DNA from: Apostichopus japonicus
Taxonomy: Eukaryota > Echinodermata > Holothuroidea > Aspidochirotida > Stichopodidae
DNA length: 64,000 nucleotides
Assembly: GCF_037975245.1 (NCBI RefSeq)
Contig: NC_092567.1
Location: 11,129,376 to 11,193,375, forward strand
Direction of reading: 5' to 3'
Below, piece by piece: positions 22,428-34,379 of the stretch. Within the stretch, counting starts at the first letter, position 1. Each line of letters starts with the position of its first letter. Made by a program: the position numbers and the translations under genes. Below the pieces are notes generated by a model. That model was not told the DNA's origin, did not search any database, and saw only the letters and a program-made list of their open reading frames with translations.

Positions 22428-24530
22428 AGCCATATGAAGTATACTGGCACTAAGAGTTAGAGGACAGAAAGTGCCATATATATAGCGTATGGTACACACA
22501 GTTAGAGGACAGATACTGGTATTATAATGTTTGTATTCTTCAACATTAGAGAACACAAGGTGTCTGTATAATGTAAGTTTTGTAGGCCTATGAAGTATAC
22601 TGGCAATAAGAGTTAGAGGAGAGGAAGTGCAATTTATATAGCATATGGTACACACAGTTAGAGGACAGATACTGGTATTATTACGGTATGTATGTATTCT
22701 TGAACATTAGAGGACATCAGGTGTCTGTATAATGTAAGCTATGTAGGTATATGAAGTATACTGGCACTAAGAGTTAAAGGACAGGAAGTGCAATGTATGT
22801 AGCATATGGCATATACAGTTAGAGGACAGATACTGGTATTAAATATATGTATTCTTGAACATTAGAGGACATCAGGTGCCTGTATAATGTAAGCTATGTA
22901 GGCATATGAAGTATACTGGCACTAAGAGTTAAAGGACAGGAAGTGCAATGTATGTAGCATATGGCATATACAGTTAGAGGACAGATACTGGTATTAAATA
23001 TATGTATTCTTGAACATTAGAGGACATCAGGTGTCTGTATAATGTAAGCTATGTAGGCCTATGAAGTATACTAGCACTAAGAGTTAGAGGACAGGAAGTG
23101 CAATGTATGTATCATCTGTTACATACAGTAAGAGGACAGATACTGGTATTATAATGTATGTATTCTTGAACATTAGAGGGATCAGGTGTCTGTATAATAT
23201 AAGCTATGTAGGCCTATGAAGTATACTGGCACTAAGATTTAGAGGACAGGAAGTGCAATGTATGTAACATATGGTTCATACAGTTAGAGGACAGAAACTG
23301 GTATTATAATGTATGTATTCTTGAACATTAGAGGACATCAGGTTTCTGTATCATATAAGTTATGTAGGCCTATGAAGTATACTGGCACTTACAGTTAGAG
23401 GACAGGAAGTGCAATGTATATAGCATATTGTACACACAGTTAGAGGACAGATACTGGTATTATAATGTATGTATTCTTGAACATTAGAGGACATCAGGTG
23501 TCTGTATAATGTACGCTATGTAGGCCTATGAAGTATAATGGCACTAAGAGTTAGAGGACAGGAAATGCAATTTATATAGCATATGGTACACACAGTTAGA
23601 GGACAGATACTGGTATTATAATGTATAAATTCTTGAACATTAGAGGACATCAGGTGTCTGTATCATATAAGTTATGTAGGCCTATGAAGTATACTGGCAC
23701 TTACAGTTAGAGGACAGTAAGTGCAATGTATATAGCATATGGTACACACAGTTAGAGGACAGATACTGGTATTATAATGTATGTATTCTTGAACATTAGA
23801 GGACATCAGGTGTCTGTATAATGTACGCTATGTAGGCCTATGAAGTATAATGGCACTAAGAGTTAGAGGACAGGAAATGCAATTTATATAGCATATGGTA
23901 CACACAGTTAGAGGACAGATACTGGTATTATAATGTATGTATTCTTGAACATTAGAGGACATCAGGTGTCTGTATAATGTACGCTATGTAGGCCTATGAA
24001 GTATAATGGCACTAACAGTTAGAGGACAGTAAGTGCAATGTATATAGCATATGGTACACACAGTTAGAGGACAGATACTGGTATTATAATGTATGTGTTC
24101 TTGAACATTAGAGGACATCAGGTTTCTGTATCATATAAGTTATGTAGGCCTATGAAGTATACTGGCACTAAGAGTTAGAGGACAGGAAGTGTAATTTATA
24201 TAGCATATGGTACACACAGTTAGAGGACAGATACTGGTATTATTACGGTATGTATGTATTCTTGAACATTAGAGAACATCAGGTGTCTGTAAAATGTAAT
24301 TTTTGTATGCCTATTTTGTATACTGGCACATACAGTTAGAGGTACAGGAAGTGTAATTTATGAACTATATTGTACATACAGTACGAGTTCAGTTACTGGT
24401 ATTATAATGTATGTATTCTTGAACATTACAGGACATCAGGTGTCTGTATGATGTATGTTATGAAGGCCTATTTAGTATACTGGCATACATGATTAGAGGA
24501 CAGGAAGTGTAATTTATGTATCATATGTTA
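22428..24530. repeat. 156-bp satellite array, about 13 units
   Basis: Tandem units of 155-162 bp, register word TAGGCCTATGAAGTATACTG. Landmarks start at 22584, 22745, 22900, 23055, 23210, 23366, 23522, 23678, 23834, 23990 and 24146. Each unit has three internal copies of a ttagaggacag/atc word (a subrepeat), plus ttcttgaaca and aggtgtctgtataatgta. Outer units are more diverged than central ones, as expected from unequal crossing-over. Confidence 0.95.
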
Positions 24531-24671
24531 ATTCTTTCTGTAGTCAACATTATTCACTTAAGTGTCACACAATTGAAGAGATCTGAGAAATTCGTTTCAT
24601 GGATTACTTCCGGTATTGTTCGTTCTGTAACTACAGAGCATTTCTTTACAACAGCACTCCTTCAAACAAGG

Positions 24672-24968
24672 TTAAATACACCATTTTAAAACAAGTTGGC
24701 AACCAGTATTCGCGTAGCAAAGAAATCTAACTTTACGAACATTTTCTGTGAATAAATGACTGACCTCAGGAAACCTTGGAATGTTATTAAGGAAATCATT
24801 GGCAAAACGAAAGGATTCTGCCCGGGTTAATAATTATAAGCTTTTACATATTATGATAATGGAATTGAAAATGATCTTGAGGTTGCAAAGTATATCAATG
24901 ATTACATCTCTAATATTAATCAAACTCTTGCTGACAAGATTGAGTATTTAAAAAAAGTAAACAAATAA
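24672..24968 (+). pseudogene. LINE (jockey/CR1-like) ORF2 fragment
   Basis: In one continuous frame with several stops: NKLATSIRVAKKSNFTNIF, then DLRKPWNVIKEIIGKTKGF, then YYDNGIENDLEVAKYINDYI followed by NINQTLADKIEYL. The KKxxFTNxF..N..DLRKxW..IxEIIGK....NGI....VAxYxNDYxxNI order matches the stretch just before the reverse transcriptase in jockey/CR1-type LINE proteins. Both ends are missing and stops are present, so it is dead. Confidence 0.65.
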
Positions 24969-24984
24969 CGGAACATGGCTGGGC

Positions 24985-25155
24985 ATTTTAAACAACGGAA
25001 AGAGTTAAGACGTTCATAGCGATAGCTGGATTCGGATCAGAGGTCTGTTTCGAACCCCGTTGTAGACATTAACTTACTTTGCTCTTTTCTAAGATTTCAT
25101 TTTGTGATGTTCCTATGAGCTGCAAACCCCGCCCCCAAATTCCTACGCCTATGTC
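24985..25155 (+). repeat. tRNA-like SINE piece and a solo hAT-type terminus
   Basis: GTTTCGAACCCCG (from 25047) is a B-box-like word preceded by an AGCTGGATTCGGATCAGAGG arm-like segment. At 25140-25153, TTCCTACGCCTATG matches the terminus type also seen at 32128-32140 and, in related form, in the hAT-type element at 31714-32075. The opposite terminus was not found. Confidence 0.3.
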
Positions 25156-25436
25156 GATATGTATATTGTCATATGGCTACAACTCTAGCAACCGCGAATT
25201 TCACGGAAAGTTTGGTTAGTGCTGCCCCAATTGCTACTAGTAAAAGTGTAACTTTGCATCATGTATGGGATAGAAGATCGAATAGGGAACACTTAGTATC
25301 ATCCAATTAACACATATGAGTGAATTACAGTAAACAGGGAGCAGTGCTCGACAACATCATAACACATAGTAACACCAGCATATATCATATTGTGGGTGCA
25401 TGTTATACCGTCGACAAGCTAAAGTACTTCCAATAC

Positions 25437-25716
25437 TGTAGCATATTAGGGTTGCTATACACTTGGTACAGGGGAACAAAAATATAGCAACCACTAACGT
25501 AGAATATGAGGATTGCTACACTTGATACAGGGACACAACACTATAGCAAATACTAATGTAGCAGATTGCTAAACTTGGTACAGGGGAACAACACTATAGC
25601 AAATACTAAGGTAAAATATTAGGATAGCTGCACGTGATATTTGGGTAACAAAACTATAGCAACTACTAATGTAGCATATTTGGGTTGCTACACTTGATAC
25701 ATGAAGACAACACTAT
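25437..25716. repeat. About 65-bp tandem repeat, 4-5 copies
   Basis: Units share gtagcatatt, gggttgctac, acttgatacaggg and aacaacactatagcaa with many substitutions. An old minisatellite; no coding content. Confidence 0.75.
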
Positions 25717-26425
25717 ATATAAATTTGGTGATGCCGTTTTTGCGGCTTTAGAAATGGTCGGGTCCAGAATAGCTATTTATGGCATTTATTTAAAAACGGG
25801 GACAGGGTGGGTGGGTGGGGGCACAAGCCTCGGAACTGGGATATCGAACAATCGGTACTCAGTGTCAGGCTTCAAAAACCTCGGCTAAACTTTGTCGGTC
25901 ATAGCGGCGCAAATCCATATTTGAGATTTAAGTAATTTTTGCTTAAATTTAGTGCGAAACTTTTTCCAACCTCCAACCTCCTACCACATGCCCCCCTGCC
26001 CCTGCCCCTGCCCCTCCCCTCCCCCCGTTTTAAATGCTACTGTTACGATTCCCATTGTCCATATCCTTTTTCATAGATTAGTCGAGATAGATTTCAACAG
26101 TCCGTTTTTTTGCTCTGCCGATTTCTCTCAATATGCCGTCAAGTGATATTCGAAGAAGTATATTCAAGGTCTATATCATGCACGTAAAGCGATGAAACGC
26201 ACAAATACCCACCGCAATATATGTACGAAACAGAAAAGTACACTGCTCACTTACTATAAATACCATTTCCAGATAAGCAAGTGAAATTTCCGGTCACATC
26301 ACAATGATAAAGTTTACTGTCTGTCACTTTGCAGTTCACTGGTTGGCTACTCCAGCTGGTTAGTAACAATAACGTTTTCAGTATAGTTAATTACGTCACA
26401 GCCTGGGCTTAGTCTAGAAAGCGGG
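25717..26425. other. No gene seen
   Basis: Includes a C-rich run (about 25985-26025). No supported open frame. Confidence 0.4.
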
Positions 26426-26427
26426 CA

Positions 26428-26490
26428 ATTTGAAATCAGTAGAAGGCGGTATCACAAGTAGCAACACGTTGGTTCGATTCACACCGCACT
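26428..26490 (+). repeat. Possible tRNA-derived SINE fragment
   Basis: GTTGGTTCGATTCAC (from 26468) fits a B box, with a TAGAAGGCGGTATCACAAGT arm-like stretch before it. Short and unclosed. Confidence 0.25.
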
Positions 26491-26756
26491 TGATCCTCAA
26501 TCGAGTTCTACATTGCAAAGAGCATTCAAAATGGACGATTCAAGCTTCCGTGGTTTATTGCAGAAGTAAGAGAAAGCTCCGTGGAAGCAAGGTTGCCAGC
26601 TTATAAAAGTACACTTTTAATTCGATCCGTCGCTGGTTTTTTATGATGTTCACCAGGAAAATGTCATACGTGTATTGGAAAAAGAAAAAACATTTAGAAG
26701 CAGCGACAGTTGGAACTACCGCGGCAGTATGCACATGTTGTGACAGAAAGCTCGGT

Positions 26757-27903
26757 GCAAACATTTGAAGGAAGAATTAAAGGCACTCCGAGCACTACTG
26801 GCTGAGAAGGAACAACTTCTTTCGAGAAAAAAACAACGAAAACGAAGTTCTCTGTGCTACTGGATTGTTCGGTACGTAACACTAGGCCAAGACTTATGAA
26901 TGTAATTTTTCAATCACTAAAAGTCACCGTTATATAAACCCTAGACCTGTACAGGCATTCGCTCCTTTAAAAACGATAAATTTAAAGAGTTAAAATATGA
27001 CAGTGAGAGAAATAATATAATAATCTCCTTTTAGATATCTGTAAAATGTTTCATGCACAATTTGCCAGGGTATACTGTTATTGATACATTCACGTTCTAA
27101 CCTTGTGATGGTGAACGTCACCCTACCACGTACCCCCTTCCTCCCCCAACCCATAAACAAATCTGCTTTGTAAACCGTTGAAACATACAGTGGCGTAGGA
27201 AGGTACATTTGAGTAGGGGGGGGGGGTTGAAGACTGATGGCCGGCCCGGGGGAGGGGTCTAAGGGGAGTTTTTACATTTCCAGGTGGCCTCAGATGCAAT
27301 TTGGTGCAATAAAGCACACTTTAACACCCACCCCATTTTGTAAACTTAATTTTGTATTTTCACCTGGCCTTAGATGCAGTTTGGTGCTCCAAATGAGATT
27401 TTTTTTTCTGACTTGCGAAGCGGGGGGGGGGGGCGGAATGATACTTCCGCGCCTCCACATTTTTCACTGGGGGGGGGGGAGGGCTGGAGATATTGACAGT
27501 TGGAGCTAGTATATTTTTCGACAAAAGTAAACTATATGCCAACTGATCTTTATATATGTCTAATTCATAATTATTCTTGTGTCTTTGTTTACAGAAACTT
27601 CAGTGTAGATCGAGCGCAATGAAGAACATAGACTGGTCAGAGGAGAGAAAAGACGGACTGTACAGTGATGTCAACTGTGTATATGTCATCCGAGGAATCT
27701 GACATGGAGAGCGAACGAGCTAGGGTACCGTAGTGCAGGAGTTCACTTGGGAGTCGGAAAGACTGAACAAAATGAGGCTGGACTCATTCTATAAGGACGT
27801 TCTCCTTAGCGAAAAGTCCAGAAAAAAGGATACCCACCGTTAGGAAAGGAGACGTATCTTTAAAATGCGTACCGACTGACGCCCCAACTTGGGCTGTTAA
27901 TTA
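26757..27903 (+). pseudogene. Decayed two-exon gene with coiled coil (uncharacterised invertebrate family)
   Basis: First piece (about 26757-26872): CKHLKEELKALRALLAEKEQ then LLSRKKQRKRS, a heptad-rich coiled coil ending at a GTACGT donor (from 26871). Second piece after an acceptor near 27594 (tttgtttacag): VYMSSEESDMESERARV, then in another frame QEFTWESERLNKMRLDSFYK with DVLLSEKSRK, then CVPTDAPTWAVN and a stop at 27901-27903. The SSEESD..WESERL..K..LD..Y....L....R order recalls a family of uncharacterised invertebrate proteins often linked to transposons; this is recall only. Frameshifts and stops indicate a pseudogene. A hAT-type fragment (27188-27487) sits in its intron. Confidence 0.4.
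27188..27487 (+). mobile_element. hAT-type non-autonomous element, truncated copy
   Basis: Begins CAGTGGCGTAGGAAGGTAC and is an inverted relative of the complete element at 31714-32075. They share gatggccggcc, the two aggtggcct/acctggcct words followed by agatgcaRtttggtgc, and the cttgcgaagcgggggg block. The right terminus is missing. Confidence 0.7.
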
Positions 27904-29021
27904 GGCCGAACAATAACAATGAAGGTATGACCCCCTCCAAATGGTGAAAATGATCATTGTTTGATGTGCCGGATTAAGCTTGTGGGAGGCCCGTGGCAAA
28001 CAGTTAATTGGAGCTCCCATAGAGATACATTGGTAACGGATAACGCCGGATGTATAGCTCACAAAAGACATCTATTTGCCCACGGTGGTTATGATACGTA
28101 CATTAAAACATCACATAAAAACAGTCATTGATCAACAGCGTAAAGACTGCATATCGAAGTCTATTTCGTTTGACTTCTTTGAACTTTTTGTACCATATAC
28201 AACGTAGAATAATGTAACGTTATAACAATATTTCTTTGAATTTTTTACCCAACGTTAAAACTCGTGCCCCTGTTGCACGTGGGTAATCCTGTCCTGAGCA
28301 TTTGTTGATTAATGAGGCACCAGGAACAAACAGCAAACGCCGTTGTTTCGGATACAAACAAGTTGCAGTTGACGATTTTGTATAATAAAGAAGAGTTTTC
28401 TCTAATTTAACATTTGGTGTAATTACATGATACCTTTAAAACGAAATCCTGCCTGAGATAAATGCAACAAAGAAGAAAGAATATGCCCATAATAATAGAT
28501 GTCAGATTAATTATTATTTTCTTGTTAGTCTTTTGCTTAAATGGAAGCCTTTTGTTTTAAATTTCCCTTCACAGCTAATATATTCCATCAAGGGATTAAA
28601 TGTTAAGGATTAAGTTATCCTTAAAATATTTTCAGGAAACAAAAGCCAAGAAAAAAGCATGATTCTATAAATTGTTAATGAATCATTTAGTAAATCATAT
28701 TTTAAAATAAGATATACCTATAGAGCATAGGCCTAATAACTTGTCGTCGAAATGTTGTTGTACTTGTACGTTTGTCTTTCATTATTCATGCATGGTTAAT
28801 TCCAGACTGTCAGGGTTAAAAATTTAGAGATCTTGTTTGGGCTATCATTGCATTTTATATCAAAATATTTGTTAATTACAATAAAATTTAAAGCAGCAAC
28901 AAAATATTAAGCATGCTACAAAATGAGGCAGGAAGTGGTGTTCTGTGTGAAGTTCGTTCCACATAAAAGAGGCTGGTACCGTTTCCGGGCCTGGGTGGAG
29001 TGGGGTGGAGGGGTGTGGAGG
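27904..29021. other. No gene seen
   Basis: AT-rich, no supported open frame. Confidence 0.5.
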
Positions 29022-29656
29022 CACTGGCGGATCCAAGGGGGGGGGGGCAAGGGGGGCCATGCCCCCCCCAAAGGTGAGCCAAAAAGTGTTTCCGAACATC
29101 CGCTAAATCATATGATTGGAAATTAAAAAATCGAGAGGAATAGCAGTGGTAGACTAGTCTAAACTTTTTCGTTTTCTGGTTTAAAATTAAATGCAGAGCT
29201 CCCAACTGACCCGCAATTCGCGGGAATTAGACCCGCATTCTAACACCCAAACCCGCTGACCCGCACAAGCGTCCGAAAAACCCGCATTGTTATTGTCAAG
29301 TATACATAAAACTAGAGCACCAATGGTGCAGAAGCTCATACCTCTTCGAGCTTAAAAATGTTGGGTCCACAAAACTTTATGGCCCACCAAATTTCAGGCC
29401 ATTTTTCAGATTCCACCAATTTTGGGCCCATGAGGGATAACACCCCCCCCCCCCCCTCCGTTAGCAGAATCCTGGCCACACCACTGGCTATAATTCCTAT
29501 TTTCCCCCTTTAAATCCTATTTTACCCACTCTCTCAAACAATACCACTGACCTATTAAACTTTCTCCCCTCTACCTGAGCAGACCTGAAGCACTCATTGC
29601 CAAAATTTTGGATGGCTGCCTACATACCTCAGGCTCAAAGACTTATAAGAATGGCC

Positions 29657-29929
29657 GTGGCTATTCTTACGACTAGTCGTAACAATTATTTTTAAACTAT
29701 TCTTACGACAAAGGCGAATTCAAGCGCAGTAAAGTAAATAAAGCAACTGCGCATGTAGTAAGGGTAACCCTAACTTTAACCCTAAACCCCAATCCTAACC
29801 CTTACACTAACCCTAACCGGAAATTATTGTTACTCCTGGTCGTAAAAAAATAGTTCTCCTGTCATAAAAATAACAACTGCGCATGCGTAGTCGGAAATTA
29901 TTCTTACGAACAGTTGTAAGAATAGCCAC
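29657..29929. mobile_element. MITE with internal telomere-like repeats
   Basis: Terminal inverted repeats read GTGGCTATTCTTACGACTAG at the left and the matching GTGGCTATTCTTACAACTG on the other strand at the right. The middle holds degenerate TAACCC-type repeats (about 29761-29818: gggtaaccctaac, ttaaccctaaa, cactaaccctaacc). A direct repeat tataagaat lies 4 bp outside each end (29644-29652 and 29934-29942). Confidence 0.7.
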
Positions 29930-31039
29930 TTTGTATAAGAATCGGCAAGTGCTGATTGGCTATAGGGCTCATATATGCTTACAGTTCAACAGTTAATAAC
30001 AACTCCCAGTCCTGCTTTAATTCCACTAACAGCCTCTGCGGAGCTTAACCACAAATGTAAACAAACACTGCAGAGACTGGGAGACAAATTAAAGGAGCTT
30101 TGGCAAAAGGTGAAGGCTCAGATTTTTTTTAAACAATGGGGATTAATTGTAATTAATTAACTTTTGACCAAAAATTATTAAGCATCAACTTATTCATACA
30201 CAATCCAACAATCATCAGTTCAACTTTAAATATGATCCATCAAAATCTTGAGGAGATTGAGATATTTGAAAATATTATAAAGAATGACCCCCGATGACCC
30301 CCTAAATGACCTTTGACCTCAATTTTCCGAACACCCCTCGTAACTCTCATCCCGAGGAACGTTGTGACCAAGTTTCATTATAACTGGCCATACACTGTAC
30401 AAACAGGAGCAATTTGAAAATATAGGGCCGCGGCCCGTTCCACAAAAGACCCCTAGTTGATCTTTGATCTCAAATTCATGAACACCCTGAAGGTAGAACA
30501 TCCATAGTACTATCGTGACAAACCCTCAACATTGTACCATGGAATCTGTAGGAGAAGAAACATTTTGCGTATTTCCACAAAATGGCCCATTACGGCCCAC
30601 AGGTAACCTTTCAGGCGCGTATCCATAGGGGCGTTGGAGGCGCGCGCCCCCCGGGTGAGAAAAAGAGGAGAGAAAAAAAGAGAAGTAAAAGGAAAAAAGA
30701 GGGGAAAAAAAGAGGAGGAGGAGAGGAAGGAAGGGGAAAGAAAAAGAAGAAAGAGAGAAAAAAGGAGAAAAGGAGGGAGAAGAAGAAAACGCCAAGACAA
30801 CGGGAAGAGAAAGAGGAACAGTGACATCATTACGGCGCTGATCCCTATATACACAGGGTAGCCAATGACTGATCAAGGATTTCGGAAGGAGCGTGTGCCT
30901 CACCCTACCCCTCCATTTTTGACGTTTCCATTTTCCCTCTCTCATTAATGATCTATATATACTATATATGGTCTATCATAACGCGTGTATGTGTATATAC
31001 GCCATAAACAATTGAAGAATTGTGCTATGAAACCAACTG

Positions 31040-31095
31040 TGGCTGGTCTCGAACTCGACCGTGTCGTCGGGAGCATGACGCATTTCGGGAAGGGG
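31040..31095 (-). repeat. Possible tRNA-derived SINE fragment
   Basis: On the minus strand GGTCGAGTTCGAGACCAGCC is a strong B box, preceded by GCGTCATGCTCCCGACGACA, which is arm-like. No A box is clear. Confidence 0.3.
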
Positions 31096-31713
31096 GCGGC
31101 CGCCCCTTCAGCATGTTTCTTTATGATATCGCTAGTAATTTAGAAATAGAAAATGCTTAGATGCAACTTACAAGGCCTGGGAAGAGTAATTTCCAGCGAT
31201 CTGGGAGGCATTTTCGGCAAAAATTTGCTTGTACGCTTCGCGCCAACGAATGGTCCTGGGTAGTGCCATTTCCAGCGATCTTGGAGGCATTTTCGGGCAA
31301 AATTTTCTTGTACGCTTCGCTCCAACTCATGGTGGAGCTACGCTTAGATAATTTGCATGCAGGCTTCGCTCCTCCCTTGGCAAATGATTCGCTACGCGCC
31401 TGTTCGAATTTCTAAAGCAAACAGCAGATATCACATCATATCAGTGACCATGAAAATGGCGTTCCAGGATGAACAGCCTCAAAACTGCCCGGCTTGCCCG
31501 AAAAAAATAACCAAACATTTTCGCGCGCCCCGCGCGCGTTCAGCATGCCAATGTCATGTAAGTAAGCATCGGTTATTACATCGCATGCCATCGTGTACCG
31601 TACGGTTCATGAAAGTTGCGCAGTATACCGCGGGATGCTAATATAAACAACGAAATGTCTTATGCAGATGGAGAAAAAGCATGGAAGTCCAATCATGTCA
31701 AAACTCTCTTTTA

Positions 31714-32075
31714 TAAGGGCGTAGGAACCGGGGGGCTGGGGGCGCCAGCCCCCAGTGAAAAATATGGGGGGCGGAAGTATCGTTCCGCCCCCCCCGCTCC
31801 GCAAGTCAGAAAACCCCTTTTTCATTTCCAAATGAGAAAAAAAATCTCATTTGAAGCACCAAATTGCATCTAAGGCCAGGTGAAAATGCAAAATTCTTTA
31901 CAAAATGGAGTGGGCGCTGAAGTGTGCTATATTGCACCAAATTGCATCTGAGGCCACCTGGAAATGCAAAAAAAAAATCCAAAGGGGAGGGGGACACCCC
32001 CTCCCCTTATACCCCTCCCCCAGGCCGGCCATCAGTCTTCAGCCCCCCACTCAAAAGTACCTTCCTACGCCACTG
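31714..32075 (-). mobile_element. Complete 362-bp hAT-type element
   Basis: Ends are TAAGGGCGTAGGAACC and, reversed, CAGTGGCGTAGGAAGG. The 8-bp target duplication has one mismatch (ctctttta 31706-31713, ttctttta 32076-32083). The interior is inverted relative to 27188-27487. It is non-coding; G/C runs near both ends produce long spurious open frames. Confidence 0.75.
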
Positions 32076-33728
32076 TTCTTTTACATTAGACATGGCGAAT
32101 TAGGGACTGCAGCCCCCCCCCCCCGCCTCCTACGCCTATGTGTATAGTGTTCGGTTTCGGAAATATCTGCTATATTTTCATTTCCTTCAACCAAGTTTTA
32201 TAATAGCCGTTATAAGAAGTTTTAATATTTTTACACCAATAAATTAACTGTGTCTGCATTTTCGAAAATTCCTTCACCAACATTCTTCAGCATACTTCCC
32301 TCTACTCGTGCAATTATTGACCGTTCTGTTAGGGGTTCAAGGAGGTTTTTCTATATTGGTTGTCCATAGATGAATTTTTTTGCAACATTATGGGTATGTT
32401 TTGAAGTGAGTTTATTCACGAGAAATGTGAATTTTCAAATTCTGAACAAATAATGGGCTTAAAACCTTGAAAAGTGGGGCTGACGGGTATTGTGGGCCGC
32501 GACGTAGAATCACCTACAAAAGCAATGATCCACAGGACATGCGATGAGGTCGAACATGATTTGTGACTGGTGACAATCTTCAAAAAGGTTATGGATGGAA
32601 AAAAAACTATTGGGAAATACTTGGTTATCAGGCAAAAAGTCTACATCTGGTTGGTCATTTTCAAGCCCGAGAAATGCCATTTCCGCGGTGATCTGGGGGG
32701 TATCAAAACCAGAAATTTTCTTGTACGCTGCGCGCCAACCGATGGTGGCGCTCCGCTTAGATAGTAATTCGCGCCCCCCGGGTTAGAAAATCCTGGATAC
32801 GCCCCTGCCTTTGACCCCAAATTTCGGACCATCTCTGATGGCCCTATACCCAATGGTCCTTGTGTCAAAGTTTCATGAAATTCCATCAAACACTGTGCGA
32901 GTGGGAGGAGTTTTACCAATTGTTGACGGATAGAGTGATAGACGCTGCACTGTAACAATAGCTCACACCAGCATGCTGGTATGAGCTAAAAATTTGCATC
33001 AAATTTTGACTTAGCAACCATCATTTCTTTAGCATTTAGCATAATAGAGTATAAAACCTCCTTTACAGCATCATTTGAACCTCAAATTAGCCTATATTTC
33101 TTTTCATTGGGGCGAGCAGCGAACATTTTCATGCCACGGGAAAGAATGAATTATCACCTACTATTCAATTTATTGATGTTACACACAAAAAATGCATATT
33201 TGTCAGAAAATTTTGGGTGACAAAAGCCTTTCTAAGTGCCACCAGTTTACATTTAGGCATCACCAGGATTCCAAAACAATTCAAAAAGGGGAGGGGGACA
33301 CCCCCTCCCCTTATACCCCTCCCCCAGGACGGTGATTCGTGGCATGGACCAGCATTTGCCTTCTCAAGAGTTGGGAGCTATGTAAATGTATGAGCATGAG
33401 GATTTACAGTTTAACACCATTTTGCAGTTACAGGCTGGTTGTAAGAAATTTATAACCTATGAGAAATAAAATTTCTTGAGAAAGATGATCCGAACTTTGT
33501 TTTATAAATATTTTAGAAAATTACACCTGGGAAACATTTTTTTTGAAGTAAATTAACACCACCATTGTACACTTTTGTCGCACCAAATTGCATCTGAGGG
33601 CATTCAGCAATAGAAAATTTTCCAAAGGGGAGGGGGCACCCCCTCCCCTTAGACCCCTCCCCCATATCACTCTAATGCCACTTTGGCCCCTCCCAAACAA
33701 AGGCCCTGGATCCGCCAGTGGGTGGAGG

Positions 33729-34375
33729 GGGGGGGGGGTCGAGGGGCCGATAACCATCATGGAAGAAGTGCCTAGGCGTTTATATCATCTGAGGATAAAC
33801 ACACCGAATTTTAAACATAAATTTGTTTGGTTCAATTTAACTGCTGATATGTTAAGTTACTTCAAGTGGGCAGCTGGTTTTCAGAGGTTTTGATTTGCGA
33901 ACTAGTAACTAAAAATAGAAACATTCCATATTTACTTGTTTTTTTCCTTCTTTCACCTGGCATTAAAATCGTTGCATGTGTATATAATTGCCACAATGTA
34001 AGTAGAGTAATATTTGGGCATCAAAAAACATTCTCCGGACAATAATGCATGTTTTGAAATTTGAAAAGGAAAATGGCTTCTCGAGGTTTAAACTTTGTAT
34101 TTAAAAAGCTGAATATTCAACACTATGATGTAAAGCAATATTGAGTTGCATTTAGATGTATTTACACATTAGAAGTGGTATTTCGTTCATTTACATAATT
34201 TTGTATAAGTGTAAAAATAACAAATAAACGTTTACGATGCGATATGAGGAGCAAATATATAAATAAAAAAGTGGAAAATCAAACAAGTGTGATTTTATGT
34301 TAATTATTTTTAATTGTCTTTAAATCAAATGTAATATTTGATAGAGGTGGTCCGTGTATTTCTCAGCCTAATCAA
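33729..34375. other. No gene seen
   Basis: AT-rich with no supported open frame or repeat. Confidence 0.5.
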
Positions 34376-34379
34376 CCCG

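Larger units (their letters stand above)
30612..32807. mobile_element. Nested hAT-like element, CAGGSGCGTATCCA termini
   Basis: The left end CAGGCGCGTATCCA and the right end GGATACGCCCCTG are inverted repeats. The flanking cctttgac sequence suggests a 5-bp (ccttt) duplication rather than 8 bp. The interior has a purine-rich run (30655-30820), a tandem gcgatctKggaggcattttcgg pair (31195-31295), and a complete smaller element (31714-32075). It shares the ggagcgccaccatcggttgg block (here in reverse) with sequences at 60290 and 63650. The open frames through the purine tract are compositional. Confidence 0.6.
29312..32987. mobile_element. Insertion inside the hAT-type element, itself holding further insertions
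   Basis: Defined by comparison with 36266-37235, which is continuous at this point. The insert starts ctagagcaccaatggtgcag and ends ggtatgagct. An agctcatacc / ggtatgagct pair (29333-29342, 32978-32987) forms a short inverted repeat near the ends. It carries gaccttTGACCTC and gtgaccaagtttcattata words in diverged copies on both sides of the next nested element. The family is unknown. Confidence 0.7.
29022..33720 (-). mobile_element. hAT-type element with a 3.7-kb nested insertion
   Basis: Both ends read CACTGGCGGATCCA / TGGATCCGCCAGTG. The flanks are an 8-bp target duplication with one mismatch (tgtggagg 29014-29021, ggtggagg 33721-33728). Sequence 29022-29311 and 32988-33720 together equal the uninterrupted 970-bp copy at 36266-37235 in reverse orientation. 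The rest is a later insertion. No transposase is encoded. Confidence 0.85.

Noticed and set aside
24540-24660. Continuation of the satellite array into the LINE fragment
   Set aside because: Register words end near 24530 and the following sequence has no repeat landmarks.
30510-30945. Ser/Phe-rich and Lys/Arg-rich frames on both strands
   Set aside because: Purine-rich low-complexity interior of a nested transposable element; both strands open because of composition.
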